Shown one piece after another: positions 8,516 through 16,514 of a DNA stretch of 64,000 bases. The stretch is from Falsihalocynthiibacter sp042445055 (GTDB lineage: Bacteria; Pseudomonadota; Alphaproteobacteria; Rhodobacterales; Rhodobacteraceae): positions 496,001 to 560,000 of the forward strand of contig NZ_CP170339.1 in the NCBI RefSeq assembly GCF_042445055.1, read 5' to 3'. The notes under the pieces were generated by a model that was not told where the DNA came from, did no database searches, and saw nothing but the letters and a program-made list of their open reading frames with translations. The translations under genes were made by a program, and so were the position numbers. Positions within the stretch are counted from its first letter, which is position 1. Each line of letters opens with the position of its first letter.

Positions 8516-9387
8516 CGGGTAGGAACGGGTGTTTCGCCGCGGTAGTCATAGAAACCGCGTTGGGTTTTGCGCCCAAGCCAGCCAGCCTCAACATATTTCG
8601 TAAGTAGCGGACATGGGCGATATTTCGTGTCCGCAAGCCCTTCGTGAAGCACGTTCATGATCGCAAGACAGGTATCAAGGCCAATGAAATCCGCCAATTC
8701 TAGCGGGCCCATTGGATGATTGGCGCCAAGCTTTAACGAACTATCGATCGACGCAACCGAGCCGACACCTTCGTAAAGTGTGTAAACGGCCTCGTTAATC
8801 ATCGGCATCAAAATGCGGTTCACGATAAATGCGGGAAAGTCTTCGGCAGAGGCGGCTGTTTTTCCGAGGGCGTCCACAACGCCAAGACAGGCTTTGTAGG
8901 TTTGCTCGTCAGTCGCGATACCGCGGATCAATTCCACAAGCTGCATGATCGGCACAGGATTCATGAAGTGGAACCCCATGAATTTCTCGGGCCGATCGGT
9001 GCCGCTTGCAAGGCGTGTGATTGAAATTGAAGACGTATTGGACGTCAGGATCGTATGCGGAAGTAGATGGGGCAAAAGACTCGCGAAAATTTTAACTTTT
9101 ACGTCCTCACGCTCGGTCGCGGCCTCAATTACCAGATCGGTCCGGCCTACTTCGGCAATTTCGAGCGAAGGTTTGATGCGCGCAATCGCGTTGTCCCGCA
9201 CCTCTTGTGTGATTTTTTCCCGCGCGACTTGTCGGTCAAGGTTCGCTCCGATGAGGTCCAGCGCAGCGTCGAGCTGATCCTGAGAAACGTCATTCAAAAC
9301 AACGTCATAACCCGCAATCGCCAAGACATGCGCGATGCCATTTCCCATCTGTCCGGCGCCAATGACGCCGATTTTCTTGATTTCCAT
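8512..9387 (-). CDS. hbd: 3-hydroxybutyryl-CoA dehydrogenase
   Basis: NAD(P)-dependent L-3-hydroxyacyl-CoA dehydrogenase that interconverts acetoacetyl-CoA and 3-hydroxybutyryl-CoA. At 291 residues it is a stand-alone enzyme without a hydratase domain. The Rossmann motif GAGQMGNGIA is at the N-terminus, the catalytic His lies in GFHFMNPVPIMQL with its Glu partner in the following ELI segment, and the C-terminal domain has NRILMPMINEA and GANHPMGPLELADFIG. The start at 9387 (MEIKKIGVIGAG) matches the family; an ORF extension upstream to 9522 has no domain. The role may be polyhydroxybutyrate, butyrate or ethylmalonyl-CoA pathway metabolism. Confidence 0.94.
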   Translation of the reverse strand: MEIKKIGVIGAGQMGNGIAHVLAIAGYDVVLNDVSQDQLDAALDLIGANLDRQVAREKITQEVRDNAIARIKPSLEIAEVGRTDLVIEAATEREDVKVKIFASLLPHLLPHTILTSNTSSISITRLASGTDRPEKFMGFHFMNPVPIMQLVELIRGIATDEQTYKACLGVVDALGKTAASAEDFPAFIVNRILMPMINEAVYTLYEGVGSVASIDSSLKLGANHPMGPLELADFIGLDTCLAIMNVLHEGLADTKYRPCPLLTKYVEAGWLGRKTQRGFYDYRGETPVPTR

Positions 9388-9557
9388 TGGCCCAACTTCT
9401 CTTTTGTGTGTCGCGCAAATGTATGCCGCGCCGCAGCACCTATGCAAGGGGCGCAGATTGGTTTTGGAAAGAGAAACGTAGAATTTTAGAGTTAGGGATT
9501 TCGAAACGAGTGGGGCGCACATTGGGCCAAGGTGAGTCGAAATAAAGAGGTGGGATT

Positions 9558-10376
9558 ATGGCTTATGAAAATTTGAGTGACGGCGCGTTGGACTATTTGC
9601 CATGCCGATACGGGAAATCGAAACTGTTGTTTCGAGGTCCGCGCCGCAAAACGGACGGCGACTATGTGGCGGTCATTGGCGGAACGGAAACCTACGGGAA
9701 ATTTATCGAGCAGCCATTTTCCAACCTTTTGGAAGAGGCATTGGATGTCCCTGCCGTGAATTTTGGATGTGTGAACGCAGGGGCGGACGTGTTCCTTAAT
9801 GAACCAACGATCCTTGAAGCATGCTCCAAGGCGAGGGTGACCGTTGTGCAGGTCATGGGCGCACAGAATATGTCCAACCGCTTCTACGCGGTCCATCCGC
9901 GTCGCAATGATCGGTTCCTGAAGGCGTCGGTGCTGATGAAAACGGTATTTCGTGAAATTGACTTCACGGAGTTTCACTTTACGCGCCATATGCTTAGCAC
10001 AATAAAGGCGATGTCGGAGGAACGTTTTCAACTGGTCGAGACTGAACTCAAAGAAGCATGGAAAGCCAGAATGCAGAATCTTCTGGAGCGGATAGAGGGC
10101 AAGACTGTGGTTCTCTGGCTGGATGATTCAAACAGGGATGGTTCGCTCGATCTTGGGCAGGATCCGTTGTTCGTGGATCAGTCCATGATTGAGGCCATAC
10201 GTCCCTATTGTACCGAAGTGGTCGAGGTGAGCCTGTCTGAAGAGGCAAAGCGCGAGGGCACAGAAGGGATGATCTTCCCCGATCTCGAAGAGCCGATCGC
10301 CCATGAAATGATGGGGCTTCGTGCGCATCAGGAAGTGGCAGAATGCCTCGCGAAAACATTGCGAGGAATGCTATAA
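9558..10376 (+). CDS. DUF6473-type uncharacterised protein
   Basis: A 272-residue soluble protein without signal peptide or membrane helix, which I recognise as resembling the Rhodobacterales proteins of family DUF6473. Features are an N-terminal LDYLPCRYGKSKLLFRGPRR, then VAVIGGTETYGKFI followed by VNFGCVNAGADVFLNEPTI, a layout reminiscent of SGNH/GDSL-like esterase blocks, and a later TVVLWLDDSN. No function is established. It is monocistronic, divergent from the 3-hydroxybutyryl-CoA dehydrogenase gene and convergent with etfA, with a shared terminator. A polysaccharide or surface-related role is only a guess. Confidence 0.7.
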   Translation: MAYENLSDGALDYLPCRYGKSKLLFRGPRRKTDGDYVAVIGGTETYGKFIEQPFSNLLEEALDVPAVNFGCVNAGADVFLNEPTILEACSKARVTVVQVMGAQNMSNRFYAVHPRRNDRFLKASVLMKTVFREIDFTEFHFTRHMLSTIKAMSEERFQLVETELKEAWKARMQNLLERIEGKTVVLWLDDSNRDGSLDLGQDPLFVDQSMIEAIRPYCTEVVEVSLSEEAKREGTEGMIFPDLEEPIAHEMMGLRAHQEVAECLAKTLRGML

Positions 10377-10380
10377 TAAA

Positions 10381-10405
10381 AAGGCCCGCAATATCTGCGG
10401 GCCTT
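10381..10405. terminator. Bidirectional intrinsic terminator (DUF6473 gene / etfA)
   Basis: AAGGCCCGCA (10381-10390) pairs perfectly with TGCGGGCCTT (10396-10405) around a five-base loop. On the plus strand CTCTTGTTT follows; on the minus strand a TTTTTATTAT tract follows. It lies between two convergent genes. Confidence 0.88.
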
Positions 10406-10416
10406 CTCTTGTTTGA

Positions 10417-11343
10417 TTATAGAGCTTCGATAAGCTCTGGAACCGCTTCGAAGAGATCGGCGACAAGGCCATAATCTGCAACCTGGAAGATCGGCGCTTC
10501 TTCGTCTTTGTTGATCGCGACGATGATCTTACTGTCTTTCATGCCCGCGAGGTGTTGGATCGCGCCAGAAATACCGACAGCTATATAAAGCTCAGGAGCA
10601 ACGACCTTACCGGTCTGGCCAACCTGCCAATCATTCGGAGCATAGCCCGAGTCCACCGCAGCGCGGGATGCACCGACCGCCGCGCCGAGTTTGTCGGCAA
10701 GTTTTTCGATCAACGCGAAATCATCTTCCGAGCCGACGCCGCGGCCACCGGAAACAACGACGCCAGCGCTTGTGAGTTCTGGGCGGTCGCTCTCTGCAAC
10801 TTTGTCTTCTACCCACTCGGAAAGCTCTGGATTCGCAACGGCCGCGATGCTTTCGACGCTTGCGGAGCCGCCTTCGCCTGCGGCATCAAATGTTGATGTC
10901 CGGATTGTTGCAACTTTGGTTGCGTCACCAGATTTGACCGTTTGAATTGCGTTGCCAGCATAGATTGGGCGCTCAAATGTGTCGGCATCAACGATCGCTG
11001 TCACATCCGAGAGGACCATCACGTCAAGGAGTGCGGCGACGCGGGGAAGGATATTCTTGGCGCTCGCAGTTGCTGGAGCAAGGATGTGCGAATAATCGCC
11101 AGCCAAACTAACCACCAAGTCAGCAACAGGCTCGGCCAGACCGTGCCCGTAAGCAGCGTCATCTGCACAAAGCACTTTGGAAACGCCGTCGATTTTCGCG
11201 GCGGCGGCTGCTGCGTCACCACAACCAGATGAGGCACATAGAAGTGTGATGTCTCCGAGTGGCGCTGCGGCTGCGACGGCTTTGGCAGTTGCATCGAATG
11301 CGAGTTCAGTACCGTGGATTTCTGCAAGAATAAGAACAGCCAT
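10417..11343 (-). CDS. etfA: Electron transfer flavoprotein subunit alpha
   Basis: Large subunit of the FAD-containing ETF that collects electrons from acyl-CoA dehydrogenases (such as Mcd in this window) and delivers them to ETF:quinone oxidoreductase. It has 308 residues. The FAD-binding C-terminal domain is clear: VSGGRGVGSEDDF, ASRAAVDSGYAPND, GQTGKVVAPELYIAVGISG and QHLAGMKDSK. Its ATG overlaps the etfB stop by one base (TAATG), indicating translational coupling. Confidence 0.96.
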   Translation of the reverse strand: MAVLILAEIHGTELAFDATAKAVAAAAPLGDITLLCASSGCGDAAAAAAKIDGVSKVLCADDAAYGHGLAEPVADLVVSLAGDYSHILAPATASAKNILPRVAALLDVMVLSDVTAIVDADTFERPIYAGNAIQTVKSGDATKVATIRTSTFDAAGEGGSASVESIAAVANPELSEWVEDKVAESDRPELTSAGVVVSGGRGVGSEDDFALIEKLADKLGAAVGASRAAVDSGYAPNDWQVGQTGKVVAPELYIAVGISGAIQHLAGMKDSKIIVAINKDEEAPIFQVADYGLVADLFEAVPELIEAL

Positions 11344-12101
11344 TATACAGCCCCCGCTTCTTTGAGTTTAGCAACAAGTTCAGCAACATCCGAAACGATA
11401 ATGCCTGCGCTGCGTTCCTGTGGAACAGCAGTTGAAAGCACTTCGAGGCGCGGAGAAACATCGACGTCATAGTCGGCGGCTGTTTTTTCTTCGAGCGGCT
11501 TTTTCTTGGCCTTCATGATGTTCGGAAGTGTCGCATAGCGCGGCTCGTTCAGGCGAAGGTCGGCGGTCACGATCGCAGGAAGCTTGACTTTGATCGTCTG
11601 AAGGCCGCCATCCACTTCGCGTGTTACGATGGCGCTGTCGCCGTCGATTGATACTTCACTTGCGAAGGTCGCTTGTGACCAACCAAGAAGCGCTGCGAGC
11701 ATTTGGCCCGTTGCGTTCATGTCGTTATCGATCGCTTGCTTGCCCGCAAGAACCAATCCAGGTGCTTCCTCGTCGATCACACCTTTGAGGAGTTTCGCGA
11801 CCGCGAGTGGCTCGATGTCTGTGGTTGCTTCGTCTGCTGCAACGATCAGGATCGCGCGATCCGCGCCCATCGCAAGGGCCGTGCGCAGTTCTTTTTGGGC
11901 TTCTTTCACGCCGATGGAAACAACAACAACCTCGTCAGCCTTGCCCGCTTCTTTTAGGCGGATGGCTTCTTCGACTGCGATTTCATCAAAGGGGTTCAAA
12001 GACATTTTAACATTGGCGAGATCAACACCGCTGCCGTCCGCTTTCACACGAACTTTCACGTTGTAATCAATCACACGTTTGACGGGTACCAACACCTTCA
12101 T
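11343..12101 (-). CDS. etfB: Electron transfer flavoprotein subunit beta
   Basis: Small ETF subunit, 252 residues, which binds AMP and docks on dehydrogenases. The start MKVLVPVKRVIDYNVKVRV and the signature LAGKQAIDNDMNATGQM are diagnostic. The N-terminal NPFDEIAVEEAIRLKE is family-typical. It is first gene of the etfB-etfA pair. The 132-base interval upstream, before the cobalamin adenosyltransferase gene, should carry the promoter, although I could not define -35/-10 boxes with confidence. Confidence 0.96.
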   Translation of the reverse strand: MKVLVPVKRVIDYNVKVRVKADGSGVDLANVKMSLNPFDEIAVEEAIRLKEAGKADEVVVVSIGVKEAQKELRTALAMGADRAILIVAADEATTDIEPLAVAKLLKGVIDEEAPGLVLAGKQAIDNDMNATGQMLAALLGWSQATFASEVSIDGDSAIVTREVDGGLQTIKVKLPAIVTADLRLNEPRYATLPNIMKAKKKPLEEKTAADYDVDVSPRLEVLSTAVPQERSAGIIVSDVAELVAKLKEAGAV

Positions 12102-12233
12102 TGCGCGTATTCCTTATTCAATTTGATCTACAAAAATTGCGACCGTCTAAGCTCTCCGACCTTTTGTTATCGGTTTGTGCGGCGGGAAAACAGATAAAAT
12201 AGTGGTTTCGACGTGGCGTTTCTTGGGGTTAGC

Positions 12234-12809
12234 CTATGAACGGTTCGCACCTGGCACCCAAAGTACATCATCCGCGCCGTCCGAATTGGCCGCACGCGAC
12301 GCTACGAAAAACCAATCCGACAAGCGGTTTAGGTATTTTATGGTCGCGGGGTTGACCGTTTCGGCGCTGGCAAGCTCGACCGCCAAACGTTCTGCGCGAC
12401 GCGAAACTGTGCGGCAAAGGTGTAGATGCGCCGCGAGCGCCGATCCGCCAGGCAGAACGAAGCTGCGCAGTGGTGAAAGCGATTTGTTCATATCGTCGAT
12501 TTCGGATTCGAGTCGTTCGACTTGAGCGTCGGTCACGCGAAGTGGAGGAAATTCGGCTTCGGCGTCTGCTTCAGAAACGGGGCGGCAAAGGTCTGCGCCC
12601 AAATCGAATAGGTCGTTTTGTATGCGAGCAAGTTGCGCGTCAATCGCGCCTTCTGCGTGTAATCGCGCCATGCCTACGGTCGCATTTGTTTCGTCAACGG
12701 TGCCGTAAGCCTCAACGCGCGGATCGTATTTTTCGACGCGGGTACCGTTGCCAAGTGCGGTTTGGCCTGCGTCGCCGGTGCGGGTATAGATTTTATTTAG
12801 AACAACCAT
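12234..12809 (-). CDS. pduO: PduO-type cob(I)yrinic acid a,c-diamide adenosyltransferase
   Basis: Transfers the adenosyl group of ATP to cob(I)alamin to form adenosylcobalamin. It has 191 residues with the ATP-binding N-terminal TRTGDAGQTALGNGTRV, the central VDETNATVG and a C-terminal LNRLSDWFFVASRAAN, all PduO marks; it is not the CobA/CobO or EutT type. It directly follows the HIG1-like gene on the same strand (no gap). The AdoCbl product would serve ethylmalonyl-CoA and methylmalonyl-CoA mutases, in keeping with mcd nearby, though those mutases are not in the window. Confidence 0.93.
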   Translation of the reverse strand: MVVLNKIYTRTGDAGQTALGNGTRVEKYDPRVEAYGTVDETNATVGMARLHAEGAIDAQLARIQNDLFDLGADLCRPVSEADAEAEFPPLRVTDAQVERLESEIDDMNKSLSPLRSFVLPGGSALAAHLHLCRTVSRRAERLAVELASAETVNPATIKYLNRLSDWFFVASRAANSDGADDVLWVPGANRS

Positions 12810-13016
12810 TTAGCCTCCACTTCTGCGCAGCAGCACATAAATAACGATCAGGATTACTGCCACCAATTGCGCGGCCACGCGATAGCGCATGATGCGATTT
12901 GCGTGTTTGCGGTTAAAGTCGCGACCAAATGCAAATCCGAATATCCCGACAAACAAAATGCCGACAACGAGCAGAACGGCGGCAACCACCAAAAGAAAAA
13001 GCGGGTCTTGGGTCAT
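12810..13016 (-). CDS. HIG1-domain twin-transmembrane protein
   Basis: A 68-residue protein with two hydrophobic helices (LFLLVVAAVLLVVGILFVGI and VAAQLVAVILIVIYVLL) joined by a basic loop. The loop end reads RIMRYRVAAQ, which fits the R-x-R-x3-Q motif of HIG1 proteins. Mitochondrial homologues (Rcf1) associate with cytochrome c oxidase and supercomplexes, and related bacterial proteins are suspected to do likewise. It is adjacent to pduO and presumably cotranscribed with it; the functional link between the two is not obvious. Confidence 0.75.
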   Translation of the reverse strand: MTQDPLFLLVVAAVLLVVGILFVGIFGFAFGRDFNRKHANRIMRYRVAAQLVAVILIVIYVLLRRSGG

Positions 13017-13114
13017 GATGTGTCCTTTCGATTTTTCTTGGCTTTAGGGGCTTGGGCGACTGGCGCAAGATGAATTTGGCACCCTGCGACCATTATGCAC
13101 TCAATCGGCGAGGA

Positions 13115-13942
13115 TCAAAACTTAGCGAGAACCTTATCGAGTACCCGCGTAGAGGCAACACGTTTCAGCGCTCCCATTATATGCGTCGGCGTCGTGACAT
13201 AATAGCGTGGTCGTGGCCGTGAACTCTCGAGTGCATGGATGAGTTTCTTGGTGACAGCCGAGGCGGGGAGTTCGAATGTGTCGGGGCCGCGATCATCATA
13301 GAGACGTTTTTTCAGTTGCGCATATTGTTCACGGCGCGCGGAATTCTCGGTGTCGATATGGCGTTCGAAATGGGGGATAGAATTCTGGCGGATGCGTGAG
13401 GTGATCGGGCCGGGCTCGATCAGGATAATTTTGATCGGTGTGCTGAACATTTCCAAACGAAGGGTATCCGTTAGCCCCTCCATCGCGTGTTTCGTTGCGT
13501 TATACGCCCCGCGCCAGCGCATTGGAGCAAATCCCAAAACAGAACTGCAATTGATGATCCGGCCATGCCCCTGCGCGCGCATCACTTTGATTACACGACA
13601 AGTAAGGTCGTGGTAGCCAAAGAGGTTCACCTCAAAAATCTCGCGAAGTGCCGCGCGCGGCAAGTCCTCAACTGCTCCGGGGACCGCGAAGGCACCATTG
13701 TTGTAAAGCGCGTCGAGCGTACCGCCGGTCCGTGCCAGACACTCATCGAGCGCGGTTTGGATGCTGGATTCGTCGGCGTAATCCAGCGGAAAACTTTCCA
13801 AACCCTCGGATCGGAGCTGGGCACAGTCGGCCTCTTGTCGACACGTTGCAAAAACGCGCCAGCCGCGTGCCTTGAGGCCATGTGCAGCGTCATAGCCGAT
13901 ACCGCTTGAACAGCCGGTGATGAGTATGGATTTCTGTGTCAT
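13115..13942 (-). CDS. Short-chain dehydrogenase/reductase
   Basis: A classical SDR of 275 residues with an intact active site: the cofactor motif TGCSSGIG, the NNG motif in LYNNGAFAV, the catalytic Ser in NCSSVLGF and YNATK. The substrate is not predictable. The start at 13942 (MTQKSILITG) has an AGGAAA site; the upstream in-frame extension to 14002 is not part of the family. A Pro-Arg-rich C-terminal tail (SSRPRPRYYV) is typical of the subgroup found in proteobacteria next to house-keeping genes. It is divergent from parC. Confidence 0.85.
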   Translation of the reverse strand: MTQKSILITGCSSGIGYDAAHGLKARGWRVFATCRQEADCAQLRSEGLESFPLDYADESSIQTALDECLARTGGTLDALYNNGAFAVPGAVEDLPRAALREIFEVNLFGYHDLTCRVIKVMRAQGHGRIINCSSVLGFAPMRWRGAYNATKHAMEGLTDTLRLEMFSTPIKIILIEPGPITSRIRQNSIPHFERHIDTENSARREQYAQLKKRLYDDRGPDTFELPASAVTKKLIHALESSRPRPRYYVTTPTHIMGALKRVASTRVLDKVLAKF

Positions 13943-14086
13943 TTTTGTACTTTCCTGCTCGCTTGCTGTGTGAAAGCACCTGAGCCATCGAAAAACAAGC
14001 ATTTTCAGCGCGGATTATTCTAGCAAACCTTGCCCGAGCGCGACCTTGTTCTTGTGCGCGTGAAATCTCGGCGTTATCACCGTTCC

Positions 14087-16324
14087 ATGAGCAAAGAAAA
14101 CGACCCATCCGACATTGATCCCCTCGAAGTAGCCGAGCCCCTGCGCCGTGCGATTGGCGAGCGTTATTTAACGTATGCGCTTTCGACGATTATGCACCGT
14201 GCTTTGCCCGACGCGCGCGATGGCCTTAAGCCGGTTCATCGACGGATTCTCTATGCGATGAATCGATTGCGGCTTTCGTCTACGGGCGGGTTCCTGAAAT
14301 CGGCCAAGATTTCGGGCGATACCATGGGTGATTTCCACCCGCACGGTGATATGGCGATTTACGATGCGATGGCGCGTTTGGCTCAGGATTTCAACGTGCG
14401 CTATCCGCTCGTCGATGGTCAGGGGAACTTTGGCAATATCGACGGTGATAACCCTGCGGCGAGCCGTTATACAGAGGCACGCATGACCTTCGTCGCCGAG
14501 GCGATGTTGGAAGGGTTGAACGAAAATGCCGTCGATTTCCGCGATAACTATGACGGGCGTCTGACCGAGCCTGCTGTTTTGCCCGCGACGTTCCCGAATC
14601 TGCTTGCAAATGGTTCGAGCGGCATCGCCGTGGGTATGGCAACGAATATTCCGCCGCATAACGTGGCCGAGTTGTGCGATGCATGTTTGCACCTCATCAA
14701 GACGCCCGATGCGCGCGATGAAACCTTGGTAAACTTTGTTCCTGGTCCTGATTTTCCGACGGGCGGCATTATCGTCGAGCCGCGCGAGAATATCGTGCAG
14801 GCCTACAAGACAGGCCGCGGGTCGTTCCGTTTGCGCTGTAAGTACGAAGTTGAGGACCTTGGCCGCGGGATGTGGCAGATCGTTGTCACCGAGATTCCTT
14901 ATCAGGTGCAAAAGAGCAAACTGATCGAGAAGCTCGCAGAGGTAATCCAACTCAAGAAAGTGCCGATCCTCGGGGATGTGCGGGACGAGAGCGCGGATGA
15001 CGTGCGCATTGTTCTGGAGCCGAAATCCAAGAACGTCGTGCCAGAAGTCCTGATGAATACGCTCTATCGCAACAGCGACCTTGAGGTACGCTTTAGCATG
15101 AATATGAACGTACTAATCGATGGTTTGACGCCAAAGGTCTGTAGCCTGAAAGAGGTCTTGCGGGCGTTTTTGGATCACCGTCGCGATGTACTCTTGCGGC
15201 GCAGCAAGCACCGCATGGATAAGATTGACCACCGCCTTGAGGTGCTCGCTGGCTATATTATCGCGTTCCTGAACCTTGATCGTGTCATTGAGATTATCCG
15301 CTATGAGGACCATCCACGTGATGTTCTGATGCAAGAGTTCGAGCTGAGCGAAGTACAGGCCGAAGCTATCCTGAATATGCGTCTGCGCAGCTTGCGGAAG
15401 CTTGAAGAGCTTGAACTCAAGAAAGAGCACGCCGAACTCACCGAAGAGCACAAAGGTCTGGAAGAACTGCTTGCGAGCGAAGAATTGCAATGGACGCGGA
15501 TCGCAGAGCAGATGCGCGAAACCAAGAAAAAGTTTGGCAAAGATTTCGAGGGCGGCGCGCGCCGCAGCCAGTTCGCCGAAGCTGCAGAGGTCGAAGACGT
15601 GCCGATCGAGGCCATGATCGAGCGCGAGCCCATCACCGTGGTCTGTTCACAGATGGGATGGATTCGCGCGATGTCGGGGCATATTGATCTTGGTCGAGAG
15701 CTTAAGTTCAAAGATGGCGATGGCCCTAGATTTGCTTTCCATGCGGAAACAACGGACCGGTTGCTCTTGTTGGGTGAAAACGGGCGTTTCTACACGCTTG
15801 GTGCAAGTAGCCTGCCGGGTGGGCGTGGAATGGGGGAGCCCGTTCGTCTGATGGTGGATCTGCCGAACGAAAGCGATATAGTTGATCTGTTCATCCATGC
15901 TCCCGGCCGCAAGTTGCTTGTTGCCTCGTCTGCGGGGGACGGATTTGTCGTTCCGGAAAATGACGTTATCGCCCAGACGCGCAGCGGCAAACAGGTTCTG
16001 AATGTACGCGGAGAAGTTCGTGCGCTGGTATGCCATCCAGTCGTTGGCGATCATGTGGCGACAGTGGGCGAGAACCGTAAGGTGCTGGTGTTTGCGGTGG
16101 ATGAGTTGCCAGAAATGGGCCGCGGCAAGGGCGTACGTCTTCAGAAGTACAAAGACGGCGGATTGTCGGATGCGCGCACGTTTAACTTGGCCGATGGCCT
16201 TGTATGGAACGACCCTGCGGGACGCACACGTACTGTGACCGAGCTTGATGAATGGCGCGGCAAACGTGCGAGCGCAGGGCGCATGGCGCCGCGCGGCTTC
16301 CCGCACGACAATAAGTTCAACTAG
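14087..16324 (+). CDS. parC: DNA topoisomerase IV subunit A
   Basis: Breakage-reunion subunit of topoisomerase IV, which decatenates daughter chromosomes with ParE. It has 745 residues. The active-site Tyr128 is in AASRYTEARMT, and the GyrA-box-like C-terminal beta-propeller begins around residue 500. The start at 14087 (MSKENDPSDIDP) is preferred to an in-frame ATG at 14030 that would add 19 residues. In the quinolone-resistance region the sequence is HPHGDMAIYDAM: Met89 stands where E. coli ParC has Ser80, and Asp where it has Glu84. It is followed by tuf1 after a 190-base gap. Confidence 0.95.
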   Translation: MSKENDPSDIDPLEVAEPLRRAIGERYLTYALSTIMHRALPDARDGLKPVHRRILYAMNRLRLSSTGGFLKSAKISGDTMGDFHPHGDMAIYDAMARLAQDFNVRYPLVDGQGNFGNIDGDNPAASRYTEARMTFVAEAMLEGLNENAVDFRDNYDGRLTEPAVLPATFPNLLANGSSGIAVGMATNIPPHNVAELCDACLHLIKTPDARDETLVNFVPGPDFPTGGIIVEPRENIVQAYKTGRGSFRLRCKYEVEDLGRGMWQIVVTEIPYQVQKSKLIEKLAEVIQLKKVPILGDVRDESADDVRIVLEPKSKNVVPEVLMNTLYRNSDLEVRFSMNMNVLIDGLTPKVCSLKEVLRAFLDHRRDVLLRRSKHRMDKIDHRLEVLAGYIIAFLNLDRVIEIIRYEDHPRDVLMQEFELSEVQAEAILNMRLRSLRKLEELELKKEHAELTEEHKGLEELLASEELQWTRIAEQMRETKKKFGKDFEGGARRSQFAEAAEVEDVPIEAMIEREPITVVCSQMGWIRAMSGHIDLGRELKFKDGDGPRFAFHAETTDRLLLLGENGRFYTLGASSLPGGRGMGEPVRLMVDLPNESDIVDLFIHAPGRKLLVASSAGDGFVVPENDVIAQTRSGKQVLNVRGEVRALVCHPVVGDHVATVGENRKVLVFAVDELPEMGRGKGVRLQKYKDGGLSDARTFNLADGLVWNDPAGRTRTVTELDEWRGKRASAGRMAPRGFPHDNKFN

Positions 16325-16431
16325 CCTCTCGAACCCGCGGCGAAAAAACGCCGCAGGCGAGCGAGCGGTGGTTGAATACGCGTCTCTGGGGCCACATCTT
16401 AGGCACAAGGTGATGCTATGCAATGAAACGC

Positions 16432-16460
16432 TTGATTTCTTGCGTCGAAAATCATAGGTG
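16432..16460 (+). promoter_or_regulatory. Candidate tuf1 promoter
   Basis: TTGATT (16432-16437) and TAGGTG (16455-16460) are separated by 17 bases, about 55 bases upstream of the tuf1 start. The -10 match is mediocre, so the assignment is tentative. Confidence 0.35.
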
Positions 16461-16514
16461 ATCCGCGATGAAATTTGGGTCGATTTTGACCCCTTTGTTA
16501 AGGATGAGGCCCTC

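Noticed and set aside
16337..16354. GCGGCG-A6-CGCCGC hairpin after parC as terminator
   Set aside because: The stem is good but no T run follows on the plus strand; kept out of the feature list for want of support.
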